In this document: piece after piece, positions 19,681 to 28,463 of the stretch
Layout: each line of letters starts with the position of its first letter
Numbering within the stretch: the stretch's first letter is position 1
Assembly: GCA_963698435.1 (NCBI GenBank)
Contig: CAVOQV010000020.1
Coordinates: 62,001 to 126,000, forward strand
Direction of reading: 5' to 3'
Length of the DNA: 64,000 nucleotides
From: Sva-07 sp963698435
GTDB lineage: Bacteria > Actinomycetota > Acidimicrobiia > Acidimicrobiales > Ilumatobacteraceae
Position numbers and translations under genes: made by a program
Notes under the pieces: generated by a model
The model's input: the letters and a program-made list of their open reading frames with translations, nothing else
Told to the model about the DNA's origin: nothing
The model's database searches: none

Positions 19681-21266
19681 TGCCACGCCCCGGATTCGTC
19701 CTCGACGTCGACAAGTCGACGCCACCCACCCTGTTCTGGCACGGCGAGGGGTTCCGACTCGAGAAGCTGCCCGCCGACCGCTCGCGGGTGATCTACGCGC
19801 CAGAGCCGCACGAGGCGATCGACGACATCGACGGCGCCATCAGAGCGTCGCTGCTCAACCCGATCGACATGGACCCGCTGCCGTCGCTGCTCTTCCCCGG
19901 CATGAAGCTGACGATCGCCTTCGACGACGTGTCGTTGCCCCTGCCGAAGATGCGCCGCCCCGACCTACGTCAGCGCATCATCGAACAGGTGCTCACCATG
20001 GCCGCTGACGCCGGCGTCGACGACGTCCACATCATCGCTGCGCTGGCACTTCATCGCCGGATGCACGAGTTCGAACTGCGCCACGCCCTCGGCGATCGCG
20101 TCTACGACGCATTCGAGCCGCGCGGGTTGTTGTACCAGCACGACGCCGAGGACCCCGACAACCTCGCCTTCCTCGGCACGACCGACCAGGGCGAAGAGAT
20201 CGAGATCAACAAGCGCGCCGCCGAGTCGGACCTGCTCGTCTACGTCAACATCAACCTCGTGGCGATGGATGGTGGCTGGAAGTCGACCGCCGTCGGCCTC
20301 GCCAGCTACCGCTCGCTGCGCCACCATCACAACCCGACCACGATGGAGGCGTCGCACTCGTTCATGGACCAGCATGCGTCCGAACTCCACAAGAGCACGT
20401 GGCGCATGGGCAAGGTGATGCGCGACCACGGACCCACGGTGTTCCAGATCGAGACGACGCTCAACACCGACACGTTCCCGCAGCCGTTCGACTTCCTCTC
20501 CAAGCGCGAGTGGGAATGGACGCCGAAGGATCGTGCGCTCTATCTCGGCACTGCGAAGTCGCTCGCCAAGACGCCACCGAGACTCGCCCGCAAGATCTTC
20601 CACGGCATCGAGGCACCGCACCAGATGACCAGCATCCAGTGCGGCGAGGTCGAGGCCGTCCACAAGGTCACCACCCAGAACGTCTACGACCAGCAACTCG
20701 TCGAGGTCGAGGGCCAGACCGACATCCTCACGATGGGCATCCCGTACATCTGCCCGTACAACGTGCACTCGATCATGAACCCGATCCTCGTGATGTGCAC
20801 CGGCCTCGGCTACTTCTTCAACCTGTACCGAGGCAAGCCGCTGGTGCGCGAGGGCGGCGTGGTGATCCTCACGCACCCGACGACCGACGAGTTCCACCCG
20901 GTCCACCATCCGAGCTACATCGACTTCTTCGAAGAGGTACTCGCCGACACCCGTGACCCGCACGTGATGTCGCAGAAGTGGGAGAAGCAGTACGCCGAGG
21001 ACGACTGGTACCGCCACCTGTACCGAACCACCAACGCCTACCACGGCGTGCATCCGTTCTACATGTGGTACTGGGGCAGCCACGGCATGAAGCACGTCGG
21101 CAAGGTGATCATCGTCGGCGGTGACGCGGCGACGGTTCGCAAGCTGGGCTTCACGCCCGCCTCCACGATGAACGACGCGTTCGAGATCGCGTCCGACACG
21201 GTCGGTCGCTCCCCCACGATCACCCACATCAAGACCCCGCCGTTGATGATCGCGGACGTGAAGTAG
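19680..21266 (+). CDS. LarA-like (DUF2088, nickel-pincer lactate racemase superfamily) protein
   Basis: The product is 528 residues. The N-terminal half resembles the LarA catalytic domain: AFDDVSLPLPKMRRPD corresponds to the D-D-x-T-R-P region, AALALHRRMHEFEL to the G-L-H-R-x-x-x-x-E-E-L helix, and DGGWKSTAVGL to the G-G-x-K segment whose Lys binds the pincer cofactor in LarA. The HHHNP run would match the later His. A His expected before G-G-x-K is replaced (VAMDGGWK), so activity may differ. LarA racemises lactate and related alpha-hydroxy acids with a nickel pincer cofactor made by LarB/C/E, none of which are in this window. Its place in a lipid-type operon is unusual. Start by TGATG overlap. 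Confidence 0.75.
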   Translation: MPRPGFVLDVDKSTPPTLFWHGEGFRLEKLPADRSRVIYAPEPHEAIDDIDGAIRASLLNPIDMDPLPSLLFPGMKLTIAFDDVSLPLPKMRRPDLRQRIIEQVLTMAADAGVDDVHIIAALALHRRMHEFELRHALGDRVYDAFEPRGLLYQHDAEDPDNLAFLGTTDQGEEIEINKRAAESDLLVYVNINLVAMDGGWKSTAVGLASYRSLRHHHNPTTMEASHSFMDQHASELHKSTWRMGKVMRDHGPTVFQIETTLNTDTFPQPFDFLSKREWEWTPKDRALYLGTAKSLAKTPPRLARKIFHGIEAPHQMTSIQCGEVEAVHKVTTQNVYDQQLVEVEGQTDILTMGIPYICPYNVHSIMNPILVMCTGLGYFFNLYRGKPLVREGGVVILTHPTTDEFHPVHHPSYIDFFEEVLADTRDPHVMSQKWEKQYAEDDWYRHLYRTTNAYHGVHPFYMWYWGSHGMKHVGKVIIVGGDAATVRKLGFTPASTMNDAFEIASDTVGRSPTITHIKTPPLMIADVK

Positions 21267-21275
21267 GGCACGACC

Positions 21276-22274
21276 ATGGTCGACCGGAACCTCCAGCGGG
21301 CTCAGCGAGCCGCCGGCGCCGCCGAGGAGGCGCTACGCCGCGCAACGATGCCACTGCGCAACTTCGGTTTCCCGTATCGGGCGCCGACGGTGCCCCGCGG
21401 CGTCGAGGTGCCACCGGAGGTCTCCGGACTCGGCGCGCACTACGACACCGAGTGGGCCCGCAGACCACTGGCATCGTCGGTCCGCACCGTGATGGTCGAG
21501 GGCCCGGTACGTCTGGCCGCACGGGTCCTGGCATCGCCGGAGATCCTGGGTACCGACCGGCTGGCCGACCTCACCTCGCTCGAGGACCCGCCCGCCGTGA
21601 TCTTCGCACCGAACCATCACAGCCACCTCGACACGGGCCTGATGATCCGGTCGGTTCCGCTCGCTTGGCGCCACAAGCTCGTGGTGGCCGCTGCTGCCGA
21701 CTACTTCTTCGACAAGAAGTGGAAGGCAGCCCTGTCGGCGCTGTCGCTCAATGCGATCCCGATCGACCGGGAACTGACCGGGCGTAAGTCGTCCGATCTG
21801 ATCAAGGGCCTCGTCGACGACGGGTACAGCCTGGTGATCTACCCGGAGGGGGGCCGGTCGCCGGATGGTTGGGGTCAGGACTTCAAGGGCGGAGCGGCCT
21901 ACCTGTCGGCACGTACCGGCGCCCCCGTCGTGCCGGTGTTCATCGACGGGACCGGCGCCATCTTCGGCAAGGGGATGAAGCGCCCGAAGCCGGGTCGGAC
22001 GAACGTCGTGTTCGGCTCTCCGCTCCTGCCGGAGCAGGACGAGTCCACGCGCCGCTTCAACGCCCGGATCCAGGCAGCGGTCACCACCCTCGGCGATGAG
22101 GCCATCACCGACTTCTGGACCGCCCGCCAACGGTCGGCAGCTGGTACGAGTCCACCGCTCACCGGCCCGGACCACACCGGGTGGCGACGCGACTGGGCGC
22201 TGGCCGAGCGCCGCAAGCTCGGCTCCGCCGGCCTGCGTCGACGCCAGCAACGTCGCTGGCCCGACCTCGGCTGA
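21276..22274 (+). CDS. PlsC-type 1-acyl-glycerol-phosphate acyltransferase-like protein
   Basis: A 332-residue acyltransferase of the PlsC/LPLAT superfamily. Block I is NHHSHLD (the N-H-x4-D form), where His and Asp activate the acceptor hydroxyl. Block III is VIYPEGGRSPDG, a variant of F-P-E-G-T-R-S that binds acceptor phosphate. A hydrophobic region near residues 115-135 could attach it to the membrane face. It follows the LarA-like gene by 9 bp and is the last gene of the operon. It likely esterifies a glycerol-phosphate or fatty-alcohol acceptor with an acyl group. The basic C-terminal tail of about 60 residues has no match I know. Confidence 0.85.
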   Translation: MVDRNLQRAQRAAGAAEEALRRATMPLRNFGFPYRAPTVPRGVEVPPEVSGLGAHYDTEWARRPLASSVRTVMVEGPVRLAARVLASPEILGTDRLADLTSLEDPPAVIFAPNHHSHLDTGLMIRSVPLAWRHKLVVAAAADYFFDKKWKAALSALSLNAIPIDRELTGRKSSDLIKGLVDDGYSLVIYPEGGRSPDGWGQDFKGGAAYLSARTGAPVVPVFIDGTGAIFGKGMKRPKPGRTNVVFGSPLLPEQDESTRRFNARIQAAVTTLGDEAITDFWTARQRSAAGTSPPLTGPDHTGWRRDWALAERRKLGSAGLRRRQQRRWPDLG

Positions 22275-22362
22275 CAGCGCCCGGCCCCGCACCCAATCGG
22301 TAGGCAATAGCCTGGGAGTGTGACCAGTGAACGTGCGCCGAGGCCGACATGAGGCCGTCGAC

Positions 22363-23115
22363 ATGAAGGTGCAGTGGGTCGGGCATGCGTCGGCGCTGGT
22401 GGAGGTCGGCGGGCACCGCATCCTCACTGATCCGTTGCTCACCCGACGCGTGGCCCACCTCCGGCGACGCCGACCGCTGCCCACGCCGGACGTCGCCGAC
22501 GTCGACACCGTCCTGCTCTCGCATGCCCACCTCGATCACCTCCACCTTCCCTCGCTGCGTCGGCTTCGCCCGACGACCCGATTCATCACGCCGATCGGCA
22601 CGGGCCGGCTGCTCACATCAGCCGGTTTCGGCGACGTCACCGAGGTGCGGATCGGCGACCGCATCGACCTCGATGGGCCGCTGCTGACCGCCGAGGTCGT
22701 TCCCGCGGCCCACAAGCACGGGCGCGGTCCGCACAGCCGGGTGTCGGCACCACCGGTCGGCTACGTCGTCGAAGGCGAAGGTCGCCGCGTCTACTTCCCT
22801 GGCGACACCGACCTCTTCAGTGCCATGGCCGAGCTGCACGACATCGACGTCGCGCTCCTGCCCATCTGGGGCTGGGGTTCCTCGCTCGGGACGGGTCACC
22901 TCGACCCGACACGAGCGGCGACCGCGACCGGCCTGATCCGTCCCGGCATCGTCGTCCCCATCCACTGGGGCACGTACGCTCCGGAGGATGCCCGGCGCCA
23001 GCTTCCTCCCTGGTTCGAGACGCCACCCGAGCAGTTCGAGACGGCGCTCGCCGACGCGGGACTCTCGAGTCACCTCCACCTGCTGCAGCCCGGCGAGTCG
23101 GTGACCGTGCCGTGA
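22363..23115 (+). CDS. UlaG-like metallo-beta-lactamase-fold hydrolase
   Basis: The product is about 250 residues and begins MKVQWVGHASALVEV, typical of the UlaG/Zn-dependent L-ascorbate-6-phosphate lactonase-like group. The metal motif SHAHLDHLH supplies H-x-H-x-D-H, and PGDTDLF carries the bridging Asp. The substrate is not known; members include lactonases and NAPE-PLD-like phospholipases. I use ATG 22363, though a GTG at 22327 is in frame. The stop overlaps the next gene's GTG (GTGA), so it is coupled to the lipoprotein gene. Confidence 0.85.
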   Translation: MKVQWVGHASALVEVGGHRILTDPLLTRRVAHLRRRRPLPTPDVADVDTVLLSHAHLDHLHLPSLRRLRPTTRFITPIGTGRLLTSAGFGDVTEVRIGDRIDLDGPLLTAEVVPAAHKHGRGPHSRVSAPPVGYVVEGEGRRVYFPGDTDLFSAMAELHDIDVALLPIWGWGSSLGTGHLDPTRAATATGLIRPGIVVPIHWGTYAPEDARRQLPPWFETPPEQFETALADAGLSSHLHLLQPGESVTVP

Positions 23116-24107
23116 CGTCCCGATCCTGCGCCGCGGTCGCCATCGCCGTCTCGCTCTCCGCTCTGGTCACGGCCTGCACCACGGAGGAGCAGTCGACTCC
23201 CGGGCCGACGCTCACGTCCACCACGTCGACCTCGACGTCCACCACGTCGACGTCGACCACGTCGACCTCCACGACGATCGCGCCGACGACATCGGTGGCC
23301 CCCACCACATCTGTCGCTCCGACCGGTCCGGCCGACGCCGTCGTCCCGCTCCTGATCGGCGGGGCTGACAGCGCGGGATGGCTCTTCCTCGGCGCCTGGC
23401 AACAGGATCGCTGGCAACCGGCGACCGACCCGAGCGGCGACCCGATCCGCCCCGGCATCGAAGCCGGCAGCGCGTTCACCGTGAGCAATCTGGCCGGGGA
23501 GACGGCGGCCGTGCTCGGCGACAACACCGAAGCATGCTTCGACGGTCGCGTCGGCCCGGCGATCGACGTCGAGGTCTCACCACCCGACCCGCCGGGCTTC
23601 GGCTACAACGCCGTGGCGGTACTCGCAGAACCATGGGCCCTCAAGCCTCGGCCGGTCGCCCTCACGTCGACGTCACCGGACGCCTACCGCGCCCTGGGTG
23701 AAGCCGCCTTCGCGGACGAACCCGTCGACGCCTCGCAGGGAGACATCGAGCAGCTCGTCGTCACCGATCTCGACGGCGACGGCGACGACGAGGCCCTGGT
23801 GTCGTTCGAGTTCGTCCAGCCGAGCATCGGTCCCGGAACGCCCGGCGACCTCGCCGCCCTGCTCGTGATCGACACCACCACCCGTGCGGTCGACACTGCG
23901 TTGATGTCAACGGTCGACGAGAACGCCGACGACCTCTCGTTCCCGCTCATCGAGCGGTACCGGGTCCTCGACGTCGCCGACCTCAACGGCGACGGTCGGA
24001 TGGAGGTGCTGGTCCACGCCTGGTACTACGAGGGCGCAGCCGTCATCGTCTACACCTATGACGGCGCCGGACTCACCGAGGTGCTCGCTGCCGGCTGCGG
24101 CGCCTGA
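23112..24107 (+). CDS. Lipoprotein with Thr/Ser stalk and FG-GAP-like calcium loops
   Basis: The 331-residue product has an N-terminal signal peptide ending in a lipobox (LVTAC, Cys22). A low-complexity stalk of Thr and Ser with TTSVAP repeats follows at residues about 28-75; its DNA is a string of ACGTCG-type repeats. The rest holds two Asp-rich loops, DLDGDGDDEALV and DLNGDGRMEVLV, as in FG-GAP/integrin-alpha calcium-binding repeats. It is probably anchored to the outer face of the membrane and may bind a ligand or calcium. It starts on a GTGA overlap with the UlaG-like gene. No enzymatic motif is seen. Confidence 0.78.
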   Translation: MTSRSCAAVAIAVSLSALVTACTTEEQSTPGPTLTSTTSTSTSTTSTSTTSTSTTIAPTTSVAPTTSVAPTGPADAVVPLLIGGADSAGWLFLGAWQQDRWQPATDPSGDPIRPGIEAGSAFTVSNLAGETAAVLGDNTEACFDGRVGPAIDVEVSPPDPPGFGYNAVAVLAEPWALKPRPVALTSTSPDAYRALGEAAFADEPVDASQGDIEQLVVTDLDGDGDDEALVSFEFVQPSIGPGTPGDLAALLVIDTTTRAVDTALMSTVDENADDLSFPLIERYRVLDVADLNGDGRMEVLVHAWYYEGAAVIVYTYDGAGLTEVLAAGCGA

Positions 24108-24124
24108 GCGCTCCTCGGCTCGCG

Positions 24125-25687
24125 TCACCAGGTGTCGATGTTCGGTCGGCGCGGTGGCGATGACGGATCGATGGAGGATCGATGGGTTTCGGGCGCCGAC
24201 GCGAAGATCGTGGTGATCCAACGGCGAGTCTCGATCGGATCGATCACGTCGTCGATCTCGAAGAACGACGCCACACTGACCGCCTTGCCGTGGGCATACA
24301 TCCGGTCGACCATCTCCCGGAACAGCACCTCGCGTTCGGCATCGTCGGTCACCGCTTCGAGTTCCTTGCGGTAGCCGAGGCGGACCGCCCCCTCGAGTCC
24401 CATGCCGCCGAACTCGCCGGTCGGCCAGGAAAGACACGCGATCGGCGCTTTCGTGGTGCCTCCCATCATCGCCTGCGCCCCGAGCCCGTATGCCTTGCGC
24501 GTCACCACCGACACCATCGGAACCGACAGATTCGCGCCGGTCACGAACAGACGGCTGCAGTGCCGGACGAGCGCGGTCGCCTCGACGTCGGGGCCGACCA
24601 TCATCCCCGGTGTGTCGACCAGCGTGACGATGGGCAGCCCGAACGTGTCGCACAGCTGCATGAAGCGGGCAGCCTTGTCGGCGCCATCGGAATCGATCGC
24701 GCCGGCGAGGTGACCGGGATCGTTCGCGATCACGCCCACCGGGCGCCCTTCGATCCGTGCCAGTGTGGTGACCATCCCGACGCCGAACTCACGACGCAGC
24801 TCCAGCACCGAGCCGACGTCGAAGAGCCCGTCGATCGCTCGACGGATGTCATAGGCGCGCAGCCGGTCGACCGGCACCACGTCGCGCAGCGCCTCCTGGT
24901 CGGGCGCCGACCAGTCCACAGTGCGCCCTTGGAAGTACGACAGGTACCGCTTGGCCACAGCGACGGCGGCCGCCTCGTCGGGCACGACGATGTCGACGAC
25001 CCCGTTGCTGCGCTGCACGTCGATCGGCCCGATCTCGGTCGGCCGGAACACTCCGAGGCCGCCACCCTCGATCATCGCCGGCCCGCCCATGCCGATGTTC
25101 GAGTCCTCGGTGGCGATCACGACATCGCAACACCCGAGGATTGCCGCGTTGCCGGCGAAGCAGTACCCCGAGTTGATCCCGACGAGTGGCACCGTGCCGG
25201 AGAGCTCGGCGAACCATCGGAAGGCGAGACAGTCGAGTCCACTCACGCCGATGCCATCGGTGTCGCCCGGGCGGCCGCCCCCACCCTCGGTGAAGAACAC
25301 GAGCGGGATCCGCAGCTGCTCGGCCACCTCGAACAAGCGGTCCTTCTTGCGATGATTCTGGGTCCCCTGCGTCCCCGCGAGAACGGTGTAGTCGTACGAG
25401 ACTGCGACGACCTTGGACGCCCGGCTCGACGCCCCCGAACCGAACAGCTCGCCGTTGACCTCCCCGATCCCTCCGACCAGGCCATCGGCAGGTGTGGATT
25501 CGATGAGGTCCTCGACGCTGCGTCGACGGCGTTGCGCGGCGATCACGAGCGGTCCGTACTCCACGAAGGTGTCGTCATCGACGAGATCACCGATGTTCTC
25601 GCGTGCGGTGCGGTGCCCCCGTGCCCGCCGCCGCTCGACGGCATCAGGCCGGTGTGCATCGAGCCCGACGGAGTGGCGATCGATCAC
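24125..25687 (-). CDS. Acyl-CoA carboxylase carboxyltransferase subunit
   Basis: A 520-residue crotonase-fold carboxyltransferase. The N-half carries RRARGHRTARENIGDLVD and EGGGGRPGDTDG. The C-half has LVDTPGMMVGPDVEATA and RKAYGLGAQAMMGG, both oxyanion-hole regions. It resembles the AccD/MmdA-like subunits that work with separate biotin-carboxylase and carrier proteins. GTG 25687 is chosen because it overlaps the stop of the carrier gene (GTGA), an arrangement used repeatedly in this window; an earlier start inside that gene is possible. No biotin carboxylase lies next to it, so the pair must borrow one or act as a decarboxylase/transcarboxylase. Acyl substrate unknown. Confidence 0.83.
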   Translation of the reverse strand: MIDRHSVGLDAHRPDAVERRRARGHRTARENIGDLVDDDTFVEYGPLVIAAQRRRRSVEDLIESTPADGLVGGIGEVNGELFGSGASSRASKVVAVSYDYTVLAGTQGTQNHRKKDRLFEVAEQLRIPLVFFTEGGGGRPGDTDGIGVSGLDCLAFRWFAELSGTVPLVGINSGYCFAGNAAILGCCDVVIATEDSNIGMGGPAMIEGGGLGVFRPTEIGPIDVQRSNGVVDIVVPDEAAAVAVAKRYLSYFQGRTVDWSAPDQEALRDVVPVDRLRAYDIRRAIDGLFDVGSVLELRREFGVGMVTTLARIEGRPVGVIANDPGHLAGAIDSDGADKAARFMQLCDTFGLPIVTLVDTPGMMVGPDVEATALVRHCSRLFVTGANLSVPMVSVVTRKAYGLGAQAMMGGTTKAPIACLSWPTGEFGGMGLEGAVRLGYRKELEAVTDDAEREVLFREMVDRMYAHGKAVSVASFFEIDDVIDPIETRRWITTIFASAPETHRSSIDPSSPPRRPNIDTW

Positions 25688-25992
25688 CTCTCGCAGGTCG
25701 TCTCGTTCCAGCCCGATCGGTGAGGAGTCGGAGCTCGGCGTACGAGACGCGCCGACACCTCGCGTACGCCCTCGGTGATGCGGGCGAGTTCCTGACCGAT
25801 CGTGACCGTGTCCCCCTCGCCCACCGCGACCGAGTCGACGACACCGTCGACCGGCGAGATCACCTCGTGATGCAGCTTCATGGACTCGACGAGTGCCAGC
25901 ACGTGGCCGGCACCGACGTGCGCGCCGACCTCGACGAACCACCCGACGATCGTTCCCTGCAGATCGGCGGACACTGCGACGCTCTCGGCCAT
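25684..25992 (-). CDS. Stand-alone biotin carboxyl carrier (biotinyl-domain) protein
   Basis: A 102-residue single biotinyl domain. The swinging-arm lysine is Lys39 in LALVESMKLHHEV, a variant of the usual E-A-M-K-M-E/H. The half-repeats GTIVGWFVEVGAHVGAG and GVVDSVAVGEGDTVTIG form the two strands of the barrel. ATG 25992 follows an in-frame GTG at 25995 by one codon. It is coupled to the carboxyltransferase gene by a GTGA overlap. The His-His after the biotin lysine and absence of a Pro/Ala linker distinguish it from AccB proteins. It should carry CO2 to the downstream carboxyltransferase. Confidence 0.85.
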   Translation of the reverse strand: MAESVAVSADLQGTIVGWFVEVGAHVGAGHVLALVESMKLHHEVISPVDGVVDSVAVGEGDTVTIGQELARITEGVREVSARLVRRAPTPHRSGWNETTCER

Positions 25993-26005
25993 CACACTGG
26001 TCTAG

Positions 26006-27289
26006 CTAGTTGGCGCGGTCCGGCGAGCGCTGGAAGGTGGTGATCGACTGCTCCCCCATCACCAGTTCGGCGGCAACCGCAGCGAACAGCGCCGGCACGA
26101 TGAATCCTGGTTGCCCCGTGGTCTCCGCAACGAACATCACCGCGGCGAGCGGCACCCGGTACCCGGCTCCGAGGAAGGCCGCGATGCCGAGCAAGACGTA
26201 CAGCGTCGGGTCGAGCGGGTTGACGATGTCACCGACCCCGCGTCCGACGATGGCTCCGCCGACCACGAGCGGCACGAAGAGCCCTCCGACGCCACCTCCG
26301 GCAAGCGTTGTGGCCGTGGCCAGACATCGCAAGGCGAACACGGCCGCGAGGAGCCAGAGCGCGTGCTCCTCCGACAACCATCGGATCACCTCGTAGCCGG
26401 TTCCGATCGTGAGGCTCTCGCCCGTCAGCAAACGGCTGATCACGAACAGGACGACCAGTGTCAGGCTCGCCAGAGCCACGCGCAGCGCTTGCGGGCGATA
26501 GGTGAACGCCTTGGCGTAGCGAATCAATCGCGAAAACGCACGAGCGCCGATCGCACAGCAGATTCCGATCAGGATCGCCCCGGCGAGATCGCGATACTGG
26601 AACGACGCCACCCGATCGGTCTGGAACACGAAGATCGGATCGGTGTTGCTGAGCGCCACGAAGACGAGATAGCCCGACGCGCTCGCGACGAGCGCCGGCA
26701 GCAGCATTCGCCGGGCCATCTGGTCGCGAAACGGCACCTCGAGCGCGAAGATGGCGCCGGTCGCAGGAGCCTTGAAGATCGCGGCAACACCGGCGGCCGC
26801 ACCGGCGACCAGCAGCGTCCGGTGGTCGACGCCGCGGAACGCCTTCGGCACGCGGCGCTGGATCATGGCGCCGAGTGCCGATCCGCCGTACATCGATGGA
26901 CCCTCCAAACCCATGGCACCGCCGAATCCCAGCGTGGTGACCGACGCCGCCATCCGCCCGATGAAGGCACGTGGCCGCAGGGGATACTCCGGATCGTGGA
27001 ATGCCCGCAGGTACTCGTCGGACGTCGCCGACGACGCGCCGTTGCCGACCGTGCGCAACAGGACCGCCGACAACACGAGTCCGACGCCGGGCGCGATCGC
27101 ACCGACCCAGAGCGGTCCCTCCACGATCTTCTCGAACACGACTTCGATGACCACGTACTCGAAGAACCGGACGAACAACCCGGTGATCGCCCCGGTGATC
27201 GCTGCCAGCAACACGACCTCGCGAGAGCGACGCACCAGGTCACGGAACTCTTCGCTGCGGATGTCGAAGGTGGACGGGCGCCATCCCAT
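26006..27289 (-). CDS. ClC-family chloride channel or antiporter
   Basis: A membrane protein of about 427 residues with some ten hydrophobic helices. The ClC signatures are visible: GAMGLEGPSMYGGSALG (the G-x-E-G-P motif), GVAAIFKAPATGAIFALE, and GGGVGGLFVPLVVGG. The first S-G-I-P-type loop is poorly conserved (GVGLVLSAV). There is no CBS domain. It moves chloride or related anions, possibly coupled to protons; the gating glutamate is the one in G-L-E-G-P. ATG 27289 has an AAGGTGA just upstream and is preferred over a GTG at 27310. It ends 13 bp before the start of the biotin carrier gene on the same strand, so the three could form an operon. Confidence 0.88.
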   Translation of the reverse strand: MGWRPSTFDIRSEEFRDLVRRSREVVLLAAITGAITGLFVRFFEYVVIEVVFEKIVEGPLWVGAIAPGVGLVLSAVLLRTVGNGASSATSDEYLRAFHDPEYPLRPRAFIGRMAASVTTLGFGGAMGLEGPSMYGGSALGAMIQRRVPKAFRGVDHRTLLVAGAAAGVAAIFKAPATGAIFALEVPFRDQMARRMLLPALVASASGYLVFVALSNTDPIFVFQTDRVASFQYRDLAGAILIGICCAIGARAFSRLIRYAKAFTYRPQALRVALASLTLVVLFVISRLLTGESLTIGTGYEVIRWLSEEHALWLLAAVFALRCLATATTLAGGGVGGLFVPLVVGGAIVGRGVGDIVNPLDPTLYVLLGIAAFLGAGYRVPLAAVMFVAETTGQPGFIVPALFAAVAAELVMGEQSITTFQRSPDRAN

Positions 27290-27363
27290 CGTCACCTTGC
27301 TGCTCCACACGACGGCTCAGTGTAGGCACGACCCCGGCCGGGCCCACGGTACCCTCGTGGACC

Positions 27364-28443
27364 ATGTCGATGGCGGTGGTGACCGGTTCTGCGGGGTTGA
27401 TCGGTTCTCAGGCGGCGACGCACTTCGCCTCGATCGGCCTCGACGTGGTGGGTGTCGACAACGACATGCGCCGCGTCTTCTTCGGAGACGAGTCGTCGAC
27501 CTCCTGGATGGTCGCCGAACTCGAAACCACGCTTGGCGAGCGCTACACCCACGCAGCGGTCGACATCCGCGACCGCGCCGGCGTCGACGCACTGTTCGCC
27601 GAGTTCGGATCCGACATCTCGTTGGTGATCCACGCCGCAGCGCAACCCTCCCACGACTGGGCTGCACGCGAACCGTTCACCGATTTCGACGTGAACGCCG
27701 TCGGCACGCTCAACGTGCTCGAAGCCACCCGTCAACACTGCCCCGATGCGACCTTCATCTTCACGTCGACCAACAAGGTCTACGGCGACACCCCGAACCG
27801 CTTGCCGCTGATCGAGCAGGACACGCGCTGGGAGATCGACCCGTCGCACACCTACGTCGGCGGGATCCGCGAGGACATGTCGATCGACTCGACACTGCAC
27901 TCGATCTTCGGAGCGTCGAAGGTTGCGGCCGACGTGATGGTCCAGGAGTACGGCCGCTACTTCGGCATGTCGACCTCCGTGTTCCGGGGCGGCACGCTCA
28001 CCGGCCCCAACCACGCCGCGGCCGAACTGCACGGGTTCCTCGCCTACGTGATGCAGTGCACGATGACCGGCACCCCGTATCGGGTGTTCGGGTATCAGGG
28101 CAAGCAGGTGCGCGATGCCATTCACTCCGCCGACCTGATCTCGTGTTTCGACCACGTGTACCGCGCCGGCCAGAACGGCGCCCCCCGCTCCGGCGAGGTC
28201 TACAACATCGGTGGTGGCCGCTCCTCGAACTGCAGCGTGCTCGAGGCGATCTCGCTGTGCGAGGACATCACCGGCAAGACGCTCGACTGGACCTACGTCG
28301 ACGACAACCGCGTCGGCGACCACATCTGGTGGATCGGCGACAACGGTCGCTTCGCCGAGCACTACCCCACCTGGACGCTCACCTACGACGTGCCCGCCAT
28401 CCTCACCGAGATGTACGACGCCAACCGGCAGCGGTGGCGCTGA
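27364..28443 (+). CDS. NAD-dependent sugar epimerase, CDP-paratose 2-epimerase-like
   Basis: A 359-residue extended SDR. The dinucleotide loop is VVTGSAGLIGSQAA near the N-terminus. TSTNKVYGDTPN and SIFGASKVAADVMVQEYGRYFGM-type sequence (broken at F-G-A-S-K) match the CDP-tyvelose/paratose 2-epimerase group, in which the usual catalytic Tyr of Y-x-x-x-K is replaced here by Phe-Gly. It is the first gene of the polysaccharide locus and may make a dideoxy- or deoxyhexose for the polymer. Start ATG 27364 comes 74 bp after the divergent ClC start. The exact sugar nucleotide is inferred. Confidence 0.83.
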   Translation: MSMAVVTGSAGLIGSQAATHFASIGLDVVGVDNDMRRVFFGDESSTSWMVAELETTLGERYTHAAVDIRDRAGVDALFAEFGSDISLVIHAAAQPSHDWAAREPFTDFDVNAVGTLNVLEATRQHCPDATFIFTSTNKVYGDTPNRLPLIEQDTRWEIDPSHTYVGGIREDMSIDSTLHSIFGASKVAADVMVQEYGRYFGMSTSVFRGGTLTGPNHAAAELHGFLAYVMQCTMTGTPYRVFGYQGKQVRDAIHSADLISCFDHVYRAGQNGAPRSGEVYNIGGGRSSNCSVLEAISLCEDITGKTLDWTYVDDNRVGDHIWWIGDNGRFAEHYPTWTLTYDVPAILTEMYDANRQRWR

Positions 28444-28463
28444 GCGGTGAGTGGCCGCACCGC

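Noticed and set aside
23214..23280. ACGTCG-type microsatellite as a regulatory repeat
   Set aside because: It is the coding sequence of the Thr/Ser stalk of the lipoprotein, a low-complexity peptide.
24125..25942. Longer start for the carboxyltransferase at 25942
   Set aside because: The extra N-terminal sequence is Arg/Gly-rich read-through of the carrier gene in another frame; the GTGA start at 25687 fits family length better.
26751..28463. Plus-strand frame upstream of the WecG-like gene
   Set aside because: It is antisense to the ClC gene and then off-frame to the epimerase; only the last part from 28464 encodes a real protein.
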